A stretch of 64,000 bases of DNA. Source: Halorhabdus rudnickae. Its GTDB lineage: Archaea > Halobacteriota > Halobacteria > Halobacteriales > Haloarculaceae. Position 1 is the first letter of the stretch, and every line of letters starts with the position of its first letter. A program made the position numbers and the translations under genes. Under the pieces are notes generated by a model. That model was not told where the DNA came from. It saw nothing but the letters and a program-made list of their open reading frames with translations, and searched no databases. The DNA is taken from NCBI RefSeq assembly GCF_900880625.1, contig NZ_CAAHFB010000001.1, positions 1,736,001 to 1,800,000 of the forward strand, read 5' to 3'. Shown here piece by piece: positions 9,911 to 18,246 of the stretch.

Positions 9911-10474
9911 ATGGCGACAGGACCACGATACAAGGTGCCGATGCGTCGGCGCCGCGAATCCCGGACGGACTACCATCAGCGGTTGCGCCTGCTGAAATCC
10001 GGCAAGCCCCGCCTCGTGGCGCGGCTCTCGAACAGCCAGGCCAGGGCGCAGCTGGTGACTACCGGGCCCGATGGAGACGAGACAGTTGCAGCCGCCGAGT
10101 CGAACGACCTCGCCGAGTACGGCTGGGAGGCACCGACGGGCAACCTGCCCGCCGCGTATCTCACCGGCCTGCTCGCCGGGCTGCGAGCGATCGACGCCGG
10201 CTACGAGGAAGCCGTGCTGGACATCGGACTCAACACGCCGACGCCAGGGAGCAAAGTATTCGCGATCCAGGAGGGTGCGATCGACGCCGGCCTGGAAATC
10301 CCCCACAACGACGACGTGCTTGCCGACTGGGAGCGGACCAGCGGTGAACACATCGCCGAGTACGCCGAGATGCGTGAGGAACCGCTGTATAGCGGGGATT
10401 TCGACGCGACAGAGCTACCCGCACACTTCGCGGAGTTGCGGGAGACGTTACTCGAAGGTGACATCGAACTATGA
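9911..10474 (+). CDS. rpl18: 50S ribosomal protein L18 (uL18)
   Basis: 5S rRNA-binding protein of the central protuberance. 187 aa, archaeal L5e-like. The start [20 protein letters not shown] and the block [20 protein letters not shown] are the family signature. It overlaps rps5 by 4 bp. Confidence 0.97.
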   Translation: MATGPRYKVPMRRRRESRTDYHQRLRLLKSGKPRLVARLSNSQARAQLVTTGPDGDETVAAAESNDLAEYGWEAPTGNLPAAYLTGLLAGLRAIDAGYEEAVLDIGLNTPTPGSKVFAIQEGAIDAGLEIPHNDDVLADWERTSGEHIAEYAEMREEPLYSGDFDATELPAHFAELRETLLEGDIEL

Positions 10475-11103
10475 GCGACGGATGGGAACCACGAACGCGG
10501 CTCGGCCGCCAGGTCGCCGACGGCGAGATCGACTCGATGCGCGACGCCCTGAACGCCGGGCTGCCGCTGAAGGAACCGGAGATCGTCGACCAGCTCGTCC
10601 CCGGGCTGGAAGACGAAGTACTGGACATCAACATGGTCCAGCGGATGACCGACTCTGGCCGCCGGGTGAAGTTCCGGTGTGTCGTCGTCGTGGGCAACCG
10701 CGACGGTCTGGTCGGCTACGCCGAGGGGCGTGACGACCAGGTCGGCGGCGCGATCCAGAAGGCAATCGAGGTCGCCAAGCTGAACCTGATCGACGTCTCG
10801 CGTGGCTGTGGCTCCTGGGAGTGTGGCTGTGGCCGAGCGCACACGGTCGCGCTGCGGACCACGGGCAAGGCCGGCAGCGTCGAGGTCGAACTCCAGCCCG
10901 CCCCGCGCGGACTGGGCCTGGCCGGCGGAGAAACCGTCCGGCACGTCCTCGAACTCGCCGGCATCGAAGACATCTGGACGCGCTCGTCGGGGAACACCCG
11001 CACGACGGTCAACTTCGCAAAGGCGACGTTCAACGCCCTGCGGAACACGGCCGAAGCACGGGTCCCCGAGCGAGCCTTCGAGGAGCGCGAGGTGATCGAG
11101 TAA
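10471..11103 (+). CDS. rps5: 30S ribosomal protein S5 (uS5)
   Basis: Small-subunit protein important for decoding accuracy. 210 aa, archaeal S2e-like. The dsRBD-like core ([20 protein letters not shown]) and the cysteine-containing segment [14 protein letters not shown] are typical of archaeal S5. The last base of its stop is the first base of the rpl30 ATG. Confidence 0.97.
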   Translation: MSDGWEPRTRLGRQVADGEIDSMRDALNAGLPLKEPEIVDQLVPGLEDEVLDINMVQRMTDSGRRVKFRCVVVVGNRDGLVGYAEGRDDQVGGAIQKAIEVAKLNLIDVSRGCGSWECGCGRAHTVALRTTGKAGSVEVELQPAPRGLGLAGGETVRHVLELAGIEDIWTRSSGNTRTTVNFAKATFNALRNTAEARVPERAFEEREVIE

Positions 11104-11567
11104 TGGAAGTACTCGTTCAGTTGCGAGGCGAGGTTGACGTCAGTCAGGACGTCGTCGACACCCTGGAGATGCTCAACCTGGGCCGCGTCAATCACGCCAC
11201 GTTCGTCCCCGAGACCGAGGCCTACCGGGGCATGATCACGAAGGTTCACGACGTGGTCGCCCACGGCGAACCCTCTGTCGAGACAGTCGAGTTGCTCCTC
11301 GAAAAGCGGGCTGAGCCTGCCGAAGGCGAAGGAGACATCGACGACGAGTGGGTCGGCTGGAACACAAACTACGACGACCTCGAAAGTCTGGCCGAAGCCC
11401 TCCTCGAAGAGGAGACAACCCTGCAGGAAGTCGGCCTGTCGCCGACACTCCGTCTGCACCCACCACGGAAGGGCCACGACGGGATCAAGCATCCGACCAC
11501 CGAGGGCGGACAACTCGGTAATCACTCGACCGAGGCGATCGACGACCTGCTGGAGGCGATGCGATAA
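11103..11567 (+). CDS. rpl30: 50S ribosomal protein L30 (uL30)
   Basis: Large-subunit protein, archaeal L7e-like, 154 aa. The start at the ATG giving [20 protein letters not shown] coincides with the rps5 stop (TAATG). The C-terminus has the conserved LHPPRKGHDGIKHP. The frame is open further upstream, but only inside rps5. Its stop shares a base with the rpl15 ATG. Confidence 0.96.
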   Translation: MEVLVQLRGEVDVSQDVVDTLEMLNLGRVNHATFVPETEAYRGMITKVHDVVAHGEPSVETVELLLEKRAEPAEGEGDIDDEWVGWNTNYDDLESLAEALLEEETTLQEVGLSPTLRLHPPRKGHDGIKHPTTEGGQLGNHSTEAIDDLLEAMR

Positions 11568-12052
11568 TGACTAGTAAGAAAAAGCGCCAGCGCGGTTCGC
11601 GCACACACGGCGGTGGCACGCACAAGAACCGTCGCGGTGCCGGTCACCGCGGCGGTCGCGGCGACGCCGGCCGCGACAAACACGAAATGCACAACTACCC
11701 GCCGATCGGCAAGAGCGGGTTCACGCGCCCCGAGAAGACCCAGGAGGACGTCCGCGAGATCGACGTCCGGAAACTCGACGAGGACGCGGCCCTGTTGGCC
11801 GCCGAGGGCCTCGCCGAGGAGACCGACGGCGGCTACCGGATCGATGCCCGCGAAGTCGTCGAGGACGGTCACGAGGCCGACGTCGTAAAAGTACTCGGTA
11901 GCGGGCAGGTCCGCAACGAACTGACCGTCGTCGCCGACGCGTTCTCGGCCGGTGCCCGCGAGAAGCTCGAGGCCGCCGGTGGGAGTGCGGAGCTGAGCGA
12001 GCGCGGCGAACAACGACAGGATAAAGAGCACGCCGACGCCGACAGCGAGTAA
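11567..12052 (+). CDS. rpl15: 50S ribosomal protein L15 (uL15)
   Basis: Large-subunit assembly protein, 161 aa. The very basic Gly/Arg-rich N-terminus (KKKRQRGSRTHGGGTHKNRR) is characteristic of archaeal L15 and penetrates rRNA. The acidic C-terminal tail is a halophile feature. Last ribosomal gene of the operon; secY starts 2 bp after its stop. Confidence 0.96.
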   Translation: MTSKKKRQRGSRTHGGGTHKNRRGAGHRGGRGDAGRDKHEMHNYPPIGKSGFTRPEKTQEDVREIDVRKLDEDAALLAAEGLAEETDGGYRIDAREVVEDGHEADVVKVLGSGQVRNELTVVADAFSAGAREKLEAAGGSAELSERGEQRQDKEHADADSE

Positions 12053-12054
12053 GG

Positions 12055-13518
12055 ATGAGCTGGAAGGACACCGCTGAACCACTGCTGACGCGGATGCCGT
12101 CGGTCGCCCGCCCGGAGGGCCACGTGCCGTTCAAGCGCAAGCTGGGCTGGACAGCCGGCGTGCTAGTGCTGTATTTCTTCCTGACCAACGTCTACCTGTT
12201 CGGACTGGGGACCGGTGGCGGCGACGCGTTCGGTCGCTTCCGGTCGATCCTGGCCGGTGGACAGGGGACGATTTTGCAACTCGGCATCGGGCCAATCGTT
12301 ACGGCAAGCATCGTCCTGCAGTTGCTGGGCGGTGCGGATCTGCTGGGCCTTGACACCCAGAACAATCCACGCGATCAGGTGCTCTATCAGGGCCTCCAGA
12401 AAGTGCTGGTACTCGTGATGATCGCCCTGACCGGGCTCCCGATGGTGTTCGCCGCCAACTTCCTGCCGGCAGACCCGGTCTTTGGACTGGGTACAACGGG
12501 AACGAAGTGGCTCATGTTCCTCCAGATCGCCGTCGGCGGTGTCCTCATCCTCTACATGGACGAGGTGATCAGCAAGTGGGGCGTCGGGAGCGGGATCGGC
12601 CTGTTCATCATCGCTGGCGTCAGCCAGAGTCTGGTGGGCGGGTTGATCGCGATCCCGCAGCTATCGCCGACCAACGACTGGGGCCTCATTCCTTCCTGGA
12701 TTGCGATGGGGCTTGGCTACCGGGACATCCCTTCGGTGCTGACCACGGAAGGGTTGCTGGACTTCCTCTTTGGACAAGGCCAGATCATCGCCCTGCTCAC
12801 GACTCTCTCGATCTTCGTGATCGTCGTCTACGCGGAGTCGGTCCGGGTGGAAATCCCGCTCAGTCACGCTCGCGTGAAGGGTGCCCGCGGACGATTCCCC
12901 GTGAAACTCATCTACGCGAGCGTCCTGCCGATGATCCTCGTCCGGGCGTTGCAGCAGAACGCCCAGTTCCTCGGGCGGATACTCAACCAGCAACTCGGGG
13001 GCAGTATGCCCGCTATCCTGGGCACCTACGGATCGAACGGTAATCCAACGGGCGGACTGTTCTACTACCTGGCACCGGTCCAGTCGCCGAGTCAGTGGGC
13101 GTGGTTCCTCGGTGGAGTCTCCCAGCCGGTCTGGAAGGTCCTGCTGCGTGTCGGTATCGATCTCACCGTCATGATCGTCGGCGGCGCCATATTCGCCGTC
13201 TTCTGGGTCGAGACGACTGACATGGGTCCGGAGGCGACGGCCCAGCAGATCCAGAATTCCGGCATGCAGATCCCCGGCTTCCGACAGAGCCCCGGCGTAC
13301 TCGAGAAGGTGCTTGGACGGTACATTCCGCAAGTGACGGTCATCGGCGGCGCCCTCGTTGGCCTGCTGGCCGTCCTGGCGAACATGCTCGGCACGATCGG
13401 CGGCGTCACCGGAACCGGACTGCTGCTGACCGTGAGCATTACCTACAAGCTCTACGAGGAAATCGCCGAGGAGCAACTCATGGAGATGCATCCCATGATG
13501 CGCCAGATGTTCGGCTAA
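12055..13518 (+). CDS. secY: Preprotein translocase subunit SecY
   Basis: Central channel of the Sec translocon in the cytoplasmic membrane. 487 aa with about ten hydrophobic segments. The plug/TM2 region (LQLGIGPIVTASIVLQLLGG), the conserved GVGSGIGLFIIAGV and the cytosolic loop RVEIPLSHARVKGARGRFPV between TM6 and TM7 are all present. Last gene of the ribosomal operon, 2 bp after rpl15. The next conserved genes (adk onwards) are displaced 8.2 kb downstream by an accessory block. Confidence 0.97.
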   Translation: MSWKDTAEPLLTRMPSVARPEGHVPFKRKLGWTAGVLVLYFFLTNVYLFGLGTGGGDAFGRFRSILAGGQGTILQLGIGPIVTASIVLQLLGGADLLGLDTQNNPRDQVLYQGLQKVLVLVMIALTGLPMVFAANFLPADPVFGLGTTGTKWLMFLQIAVGGVLILYMDEVISKWGVGSGIGLFIIAGVSQSLVGGLIAIPQLSPTNDWGLIPSWIAMGLGYRDIPSVLTTEGLLDFLFGQGQIIALLTTLSIFVIVVYAESVRVEIPLSHARVKGARGRFPVKLIYASVLPMILVRALQQNAQFLGRILNQQLGGSMPAILGTYGSNGNPTGGLFYYLAPVQSPSQWAWFLGGVSQPVWKVLLRVGIDLTVMIVGGAIFAVFWVETTDMGPEATAQQIQNSGMQIPGFRQSPGVLEKVLGRYIPQVTVIGGALVGLLAVLANMLGTIGGVTGTGLLLTVSITYKLYEEIAEEQLMEMHPMMRQMFG

Positions 13519-13744
13519 GCCGACACCTGACTGGCTACCGGAATGGGGCCACCAACGTTTCCAGATTGAAACGACGGACAAGCAGGTCGATATTTCTTAC
13601 CCGCCAGGCGGGCGTGATGATCAGTGTATATCAAACCGTCGGGGCGGGGGCTACCACGTATTCTATCCCCTGGATCGACGACGGCAATGGAGATGGACTC
13701 CACCACGTCTCGGGAGGCCGTGTGATCGACGGCCTCGGGGAAGA

Positions 13745-14563
13745 CCGCCCGGGGACGTCGACAGCTTCGCCGACGGGACGATCCAGATGGCCGAGTTCGA
13801 ACTCGCCGCGGGGAGTCCACTCGCCGGACAGACCGTCGCGAAAGCCGATCGGTTCGACGATCTCACGTTCGCTGCGATCCTGTGTTCCGGGGAGGATGGG
13901 GCCTGCGAAGAGATCGTCATCCCGCGCGGTGACACGGTACTGGAAGCCTGCGACGAGGTGATCGTCATCGGGACCGACGAGGCGGTGACGGCTTTCAGCC
14001 ACGCTGTGGCCCCGGATGACGACTACCACGACGTCTTGCTCGTCGGCGGGAGTTCGGTCGGCTACCAGACTGCGAGACTGTTCGAGGAACGCGGGATTCG
14101 ACCCAAGCTGATCGAGCGGGACCCCGAACGCGCGCAGTTTCTCGCCGAGTCGCTACCAAAGACGACGGTGTTACAAGCTGATGCCACCGACCGGGGCTTC
14201 CTCGAGAGCGAGAACATCGAGGCGGTCGATGTCGTCGTCACGACGCTGGAAACTGACGAAGCCAACTTGCTCGCGGGACTGTTCGCCAAGCGACTCGGTG
14301 CCGGCCGCGCTATCGCAGTCGTCGAAAACGGCGGCTACGTTCAGCTGTTCGAAACCGTTGGGATCGATATTGCCATCCAGCCCCGTGAGGTGGCCGCCGA
14401 GGAGATAACTCGGGTCACGCGCGAGGAACACGCCGAGAACGTCGCGATCATCGAGAGTGATCGCGCGGAAGTGTTGGAGATCGAAATAAACGAAGACAGC
14501 GTTTTCCACGGCCAGTCCATCCCGAGGCGGTCAGTCCCGTCTGACTGGGCGGCCGAGCGCTAG
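13745..14563 (+). pseudogene. trkA: TrkA potassium-uptake regulator, truncated at both ends
   Basis: Remnant of a double-RCK TrkA (NAD- and ligand-binding regulator of TrkH channels). Homology begins in the first RCK_C domain (the frame reads DVDSFADGTIQMAEFE, with an ATG at 13787), continues through a full second RCK_N domain (LLVGGSSVGYQTARLFEERG, then LIERDPERAQFLAE) and stops early in the second RCK_C domain at a TAG. About 130 N-terminal and 50-60 C-terminal residues of the family are missing. The TrkA homology stops close to where TrkH sequence begins in another frame, so one deletion probably removed the trkA end and most of trkH. A short product from 13787 could still be made. Confidence 0.78.
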
Positions 14564-14871
14564 ACGAGTCGACCGTCCGCGGAATTCACGCCTTCACGCT
14601 GCTGTATCTCGCGCTGTTCTTCCTCGGAGTCGTGGTGATCATGCTCGATGCGGGCCGGGTCGGCATGGAACTGGCAGTCTTAGACGGATTGAGCGCCGTC
14701 GCGGCGACGATCGGCAACGTCGGGCCAGGCTTTGGCATCGTCGGTCCGATGAAAAGCTACCTGCCGTTCCCCTGGACATCGAAACTATGGATGGTCTTTC
14801 TGATGTGGATCGGCCGCCTGGAGATTTTCCCCGTGTTCGTCCTCCTGACGCGGGTCTACTGGCGGTCGTGA
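14560..14871 (+). pseudogene. trkH: TrkH C-terminal fragment
   Basis: Last 100 or so residues of a TrkH/KtrB cation channel. The frame opens right after a TGA at 14542-14544 and reads LDESTVRGIHAFTLLYLALF, then the fourth pore region (ATIGNVGPGFGIVGPMKSYL) and the C-terminal end WIGRLEIFPVFVLLTRVYWR. Only two transmembrane segments and one pore loop remain, so it cannot form a channel. It joins the truncated trkA directly. The final 110 bp recur in diverged form at 16283-16394, on the far side of the AT-rich island. An intact homologue is at 49934. Confidence 0.82.
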
Positions 14872-15043
14872 GACGTTGGAAACGAGCATTCTCACGACTA
14901 CGAAACGAGATACTGATCAGTTACTAGTCCGGCGGTTAGGAAAGTTATATAGAAATAGCAACTATAAAACATATTTCTATCATCCAATATAGAAATGATA
15001 TAGTAAAATTACCATTGTTTGACTGTATTTCTGATCATGGAGC
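14872..15043. promoter_or_regulatory. AT-rich leader with three ATAGAAAT elements
   Basis: Base composition drops sharply after the trkH fragment. Three copies of the octamer ATAGAAAT lie at 14949-14956 (direct), 14973-14980 (inverted, ATTTCTAT) and 14989-14996 (direct), inside a run also containing TATA-like strings. They precede the Tat-protein gene at 15044 by 50-95 bp. Such repeated inverted/direct octamers look like binding sites for a dimeric regulator or an AT-rich promoter array. No transcript evidence is available. Confidence 0.4.
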
Positions 15044-15394
15044 ATGAAGCTAACTACAAGGCGCCAAGTACTGAATCTACTTGGCTCGTCAGCGTTGTTA
15101 GGTGCTACCGCTTCTGTAGCATCAGCAAAAAAGAAGAGTGACAAAGTGGATAAACTAAGGGATCAACTATTGGAAAGGTATCCACGAAATGAGGTATCTG
15201 TTGCTTGTAATATTTATAAGAAGGAAGAGAAAAAAGTAGAAAAAGGAAAGAAAACTGAAAAACAGGCACGGAAAAATCTTGAGGATAGATTGATTGATCA
15301 CCCAGTCCCATCAGAAATATCTGCCGATATATTAGATTGTAGACAAAAGATAAAGGAACATAATAAAAAGAAAGCCAATAAGGAGGAAGAATAA
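15044..15394 (+). CDS. Small Tat-exported, lysine-rich protein (unknown function)
   Basis: 116 aa. The N-terminus is a good twin-arginine signal (TTRRQVLNLLGSSALLGATA, cleavage expected after the ASA near residue 28). The mature part of about 88 residues is dominated by Lys and Glu and looks like a charged helix or coiled coil, with two Cys (CNIYKK and DCRQK) that could form a disulphide outside the cell. So basic and AT-rich a gene is foreign to its GC-rich, acidic surroundings. The next gene starts 1 bp after the stop, so the pair is an operon. I do not recognise the family. Confidence 0.7.
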   Translation: MKLTTRRQVLNLLGSSALLGATASVASAKKKSDKVDKLRDQLLERYPRNEVSVACNIYKKEEKKVEKGKKTEKQARKNLEDRLIDHPVPSEISADILDCRQKIKEHNKKKANKEEE

Positions 15395-15395
15395 T

Positions 15396-15902
15396 ATGGT
15401 TACTCTATCATTAGATGAGAAAGAATCAGAGAAGAATAGCTCATTAAACTCTAAGAATAATGTGTCCATTGACACTATTGAAAATAAAATCCATCTTTGG
15501 TCTAAGGCACTTATTGCGGGTAATGCAAATGCTACAGCTAGGCTTTTCACGCAATATACACCAGACGAAGATGGAGACTACGAAGTCAGTGTCGACTATT
15601 TTAAAAACGCAGATCTCCTCCTGGCAAATGCAGAATTATCAGTGATTGTTCGGGACAGCTTTGGACTGTCTAAGCACAAAGTATGTGATATATCAGGAGG
15701 ATCGGATGATGAGAAAAGATCAGTTAATGGTATTGAATTAGACGCTGGAACAGAATATGATATCGGGATTGAGATATTCACCAACGCGGGTGCATTTATG
15801 AATGAAACGTATGCAGACTTATATAATTCCAAAAGCCTCCCTCCGGAGATAGGGCCGAGACATCGGTTCGTACTTAATGAATTTAAGATGAGAAAAGACT
15901 AA
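15396..15902 (+). CDS. Hypothetical protein, partner of upstream Tat protein
   Basis: 168 aa, AT-rich gene starting 1 bp after the preceding stop. No signal peptide or membrane segment. The first 35 residues are polar; the rest alternates short hydrophobic strands with polar turns (for example ATARLFTQYTPDEDGDYEVS and ELDAGTEYDIGIEIFTNAGA), which suggests a beta-sandwich. A KHKVCDISGGSDDE segment lies in the middle. I cannot assign a family. Its position next to an exported protein suggests it binds or accompanies it. Confidence 0.6.
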   Translation: MVTLSLDEKESEKNSSLNSKNNVSIDTIENKIHLWSKALIAGNANATARLFTQYTPDEDGDYEVSVDYFKNADLLLANAELSVIVRDSFGLSKHKVCDISGGSDDEKRSVNGIELDAGTEYDIGIEIFTNAGAFMNETYADLYNSKSLPPEIGPRHRFVLNEFKMRKD

Positions 15903-15989
15903 AATCTAGCTGATAACAGCACTTGTATTTGTCTTACTTAATCTGATTCTAGAATGAAGAATCGATCTTTATAGAATGTGGGCACATAA

Positions 15990-16166
15990 TCAATTGTTAT
16001 CAATAGTCGTCTCGCGATATTCTTGAAATCCAAGCAAGACAAGAAAAAATAACACTGTAAAAAGATATATCGACATTCCATTTGAGAAGGGGTGGAACAC
16101 GCGATATACAATGTACCCTCCAATTGCAGATACCAAGCAGTAAGCCATCAACCGGGTATCATCCAT
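15990..16166 (-). CDS. Two-helix membrane microprotein (58 aa)
   Basis: Short gene read from sequence, opposite in direction to the two genes before it. It starts MDDTRLMAYCLVSAIGGYIV, has two hydrophobic segments (about residues 6-22 and 31-47) separated by FHPFSNG, and ends in a polar tail (QEYRETTIDNN). A TATA-like stretch (on the minus strand AAATTTATATTC, near 16190-16201) lies about 25-35 bp upstream of the ATG, as expected for a leaderless archaeal gene. It resembles in size and layout the 54-aa protein at 17534 in the next island. A membrane immunity or anchor role is speculative. Confidence 0.5.
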   Translation of the reverse strand: MDDTRLMAYCLVSAIGGYIVYRVFHPFSNGMSIYLFTVLFFLVLLGFQEYRETTIDNN

Positions 16167-16282
16167 TGTTAGATAATAATGTTTTCTATATGAATATAAA
16201 TTTTGGGTTCGGGAACGGGCCGTATTTCACCATGCCCAAACAAGCACTCTCCCATCTGGCCGAAATTCAGCGATTTTAGGTC

Positions 16283-16394
16283 CTTTAGTTCCCCGACACC
16301 TCGAAGCTGCTGCTATCTTCCTGCTGTGGATCGGCCACCTGAAGATCTTTCCCGTGCTCGTCCTCCTCACGCGGGCCTACTGGCGGTCGTGAGG
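16283..16394 (+). pseudogene. trkH: Second, decayed copy of the trkH 3' end
   Basis: About 110 bp matching 14762-14873; the last 76 bp differ at about 9 positions. The frame reads IFLLWIGHLKIFPVLVLLTR and ends with the same tail and stop, but the segment before it (TSKLLL) is in another frame, so there is at least one indel. Together with the copy at 14762 it forms imperfect direct repeats bracketing the first AT-rich island. Confidence 0.75.
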
Positions 16395-16405
16395 AATGGT
16401 CCGGA

Positions 16406-16426
16406 GTAATACTTTTACAGTATTAC
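16406..16426. promoter_or_regulatory. Operator dyad of the AbrB-PIN operon
   Basis: Perfect 7-bp inverted repeat GTAATAC / GTATTAC separated by the 7-bp spacer TTTTACA. A further related half site (GTTATTAC) lies at 16433-16440. The AT-rich spacer is 25-32 bp before the ATG at 16445, where the TATA box of a leaderless archaeal promoter should be. Binding here would block TBP, as expected for autorepression by the AbrB-type antitoxin encoded just downstream. Confidence 0.65.
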
Positions 16427-16444
16427 GACTAAGTTATTACCACA

Positions 16445-16741
16445 ATGCCGCGCATCACCAGCAAGGGACAGGTCACGATCCCGAAGGAGATTCGGGAGGC
16501 GCTCGGGATCGAACCGGGTGATGAAATCTCTTTCGAGCGGACTGACGAGGGCTGTGAGATCCGGAAGGAAGCGCCGACCACCGAAACAGGAGGGGATCCC
16601 TTCGAGACGTATCGGGGACGGGCCGAGAGCGACGAGACGATGCCGGAGCGAATGCGGCGCCTCCGCGGAGAATACCCGCGAGAGGAGACACCGGAAACCG
16701 ACGACGGCGGATCGGGCGCAATGTCGGAGGATGAGACGTGA
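16445..16741 (+). CDS. AbrB/SpoVT-family antitoxin
   Basis: 98 aa. The N-terminal swapped-hairpin DNA-binding domain is textbook (ITSKGQVTIPKEIREALGIE, residues 4-23, then PGDEISFERTDEG). The C-terminal half is acidic and probably disordered, the part that normally wraps the toxin. It overlaps the PIN-domain gene by 4 bp, the standard VapB-VapC arrangement. Likely represses its own promoter through the dyad at 16406-16426. It lies between the trkH and hemH repeat copies, inside the accessory block. Confidence 0.85.
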   Translation: MPRITSKGQVTIPKEIREALGIEPGDEISFERTDEGCEIRKEAPTTETGGDPFETYRGRAESDETMPERMRRLRGEYPREETPETDDGGSGAMSEDET

Positions 16742-17214
16742 GGACCGCTGTCGATACGAACGCCTTGATCGCGTTGTTATACGACGACGAACACGCAGAC
16801 GAAAGCGAGGCTGCGCTCAGGGACGCCTACGAGCAAGGTGCGGTCGTCATCACGCCGATCGTCTACGCAGAGCTGGCGGCCGACGGAACGTTCGACGACG
16901 CATCGGCGCTCGACCGGTTCCTCGAAGACATGAGCATTCGGCTCGTCGAACCGTCACGTCGAGCGCTGTTCGCGGCCGGCGATCGCTTCCGCGAGTACGT
17001 CGATCGGCGACCGGACGGCCTACAGTGTCCGTCCTGCGGGACGGAACAGACAGTCGAGTGTGAGCATTGCGGGACGTCACTGTCCCCGCGCCAGCACGTC
17101 GCCGCTGACTTCCTCATCGGCGGCCACGCGATGACCGAGGCTGATGCCCTGATTACATTCGACGAAGGATTCTATGGGTCGTATTTCCCATCACTGACTG
17201 TCCGCCCGGACTGA
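16738..17214 (+). CDS. vapC: PIN-domain toxin (VapC-like) with internal zinc-ribbon
   Basis: 158 aa, GTG start overlapping the antitoxin stop. PIN-domain nuclease, expected to cut RNA. Acidic active-site residues are visible: Asp in AVDTNALIALL (about residue 5), Glu in PIVYAELAADG (about 44), Asp in HVAADFLIGGHA (about 124) and Asp in ALITFDEGF (about 142). Between the second and third sits an inserted four-cysteine knuckle, CPSCGTEQTVECEHCG (about residues 101-116), not usual in short VapC toxins. Neutralised by the AbrB protein encoded just upstream. Confidence 0.85.
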   Translation: MRTAVDTNALIALLYDDEHADESEAALRDAYEQGAVVITPIVYAELAADGTFDDASALDRFLEDMSIRLVEPSRRALFAAGDRFREYVDRRPDGLQCPSCGTEQTVECEHCGTSLSPRQHVAADFLIGGHAMTEADALITFDEGFYGSYFPSLTVRPD

Positions 17215-17283
17215 ACTGCTCGACCGGACAGCGCTCACTGCTGGCAAGCAACCCCCTTTCCGATCCGCCCCCTACGACGTCGC

Positions 17284-17406
17284 ATGTCGCCCCCACCCAT
17301 CCTGCCGTTGAATTTCGGCGAACCGGCCCTCCCCGAACGTGAGGCTGTCGTCTCGTATCTCAAACGCATCTACCGCATGGTTGAGGGCGATACCACTGTG
17401 GACTGA
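17284..17406 (+). pseudogene. hemH: Decayed copy of the hemH 5' end
   Basis: A 40-codon open frame (MSPPPILPLNFGEPALPERE ... VVSYLKRIY) that copies the first 40 or so codons of the ferrochelatase at 18652, with some missing codons, and then hits a TGA. Similarity also extends about 45 bp upstream of the ATG (from 17241, compare 18608), so promoter and start were duplicated together. With the intact copy it brackets the second AT-rich island as an imperfect direct repeat. Confidence 0.8.
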
Positions 17407-17533
17407 GTGTGGAACGACCGCTCAAACTGGCCGATATTCCGATGTTATCAGGCTCTTCCAGCCATATCCAAAATAAGAACACAAAAGGAATATTTACTAT
17501 GAGAACCAATAAATCATCATACAAGAACAATGC

Positions 17534-17698
17534 ATGTCATGGGAACTAGAACGGAAAGAAATCATCGCTATCGTACTGATTGCTTCATACGGAGTTGCTC
17601 TGCTACTTGGTCCGAAACATCTAGTAACGATCATTTTCATAATTGCCGCTCTTGTATTCGCGTTATCCTCGGAATTATACAACAACAATCAGGCATAA
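17534..17698 (+). CDS. Two-helix membrane microprotein (54 aa)
   Basis: Short gene read from sequence. It starts MSWELERKEIIAIVLIASYG and has two hydrophobic segments (about residues 10-26 and 30-46) joined by a short GPKHL loop, ending in ELYNNNQA. A TATA-like AATAAATC stretch lies about 25 bp upstream. An ATG 4 bp earlier opens a different frame that shows no protein-like pattern. Size and two-helix layout match the 58-aa gene at 15990-16166. It immediately precedes the Gly/Ala-rich fragment at 17731, hence the possible immunity or anchoring role (speculation). Confidence 0.5.
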   Translation: MSWELERKEIIAIVLIASYGVALLLGPKHLVTIIFIIAALVFALSSELYNNNQA

Positions 17699-17730
17699 CG
17701 TCTCCCTGTGCGTGTATGAATCTCGTCTAA

Positions 17731-18246
17731 AATCGAGGGCACAGTAATTTCGATCTTTCAGATGCTAGTGGGAAATTTGGAGGACCACATATTTCGACGG
17801 CTGAAAACCATAGTGTTCCGGAAGGAGAATTGACAGAATACACGAAGGGAAAAGAAGCTCTGGAGGAGGCAGATCCAAATGCAGGTTGCGATGCAAGTGC
17901 AATCTTGGGTGGTGCGGGCGTTGTATTAGGAATCACCGCAAGTGCATTGTCAGGGGGTGTAGCTGCTGCATTAGTCGGCACCAGTTCTGTTCTCGGCATA
18001 GCAAGCGTACTTGACGGTATGTCAGAGAACCATGACTCAGAATCTAGTTCAACCGACGAATATTCGTACGAATTCGAAGAAACGGCATACATCACCACCC
18101 AAGAGATATCGATGTGGGCTCATGACTGGCGATTCGCTATTCCTATTCAGAAGGGACAGACCGGCCAATTCAAAATGTGGAGAGATATCAATGGTGCCGG
18201 AGGCAAAGTGGGTGATGCCGACGTGGGTGAATGGACGGAAGAATAG
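17731..18246 (+). pseudogene. Fragment of a Gly/Ala-rich, probably membrane-active protein
   Basis: Open frame of about 171 codons after a stop at 17728-17730, without an ATG; TTG at 17830 is the only plausible start. It reads DASGKFGGPHISTAENH, then a strikingly hydrophobic Gly/Ala stretch (about 42 residues, CDASAILGGAGVVLGITASA onward), an acidic linker (ENHDSESSSTDE) and a beta-rich end (SMWAHDWRFAIPIQKGQTGQ). A further open segment (18265-18393: DDEHGRPHDFKYDPDDDTTL) may be its displaced C-terminus. Probably a 5'-truncated secreted protein; the hydrophobic core recalls pore-forming or bacteriocin-type segments, but I cannot identify it. Confidence 0.45.
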
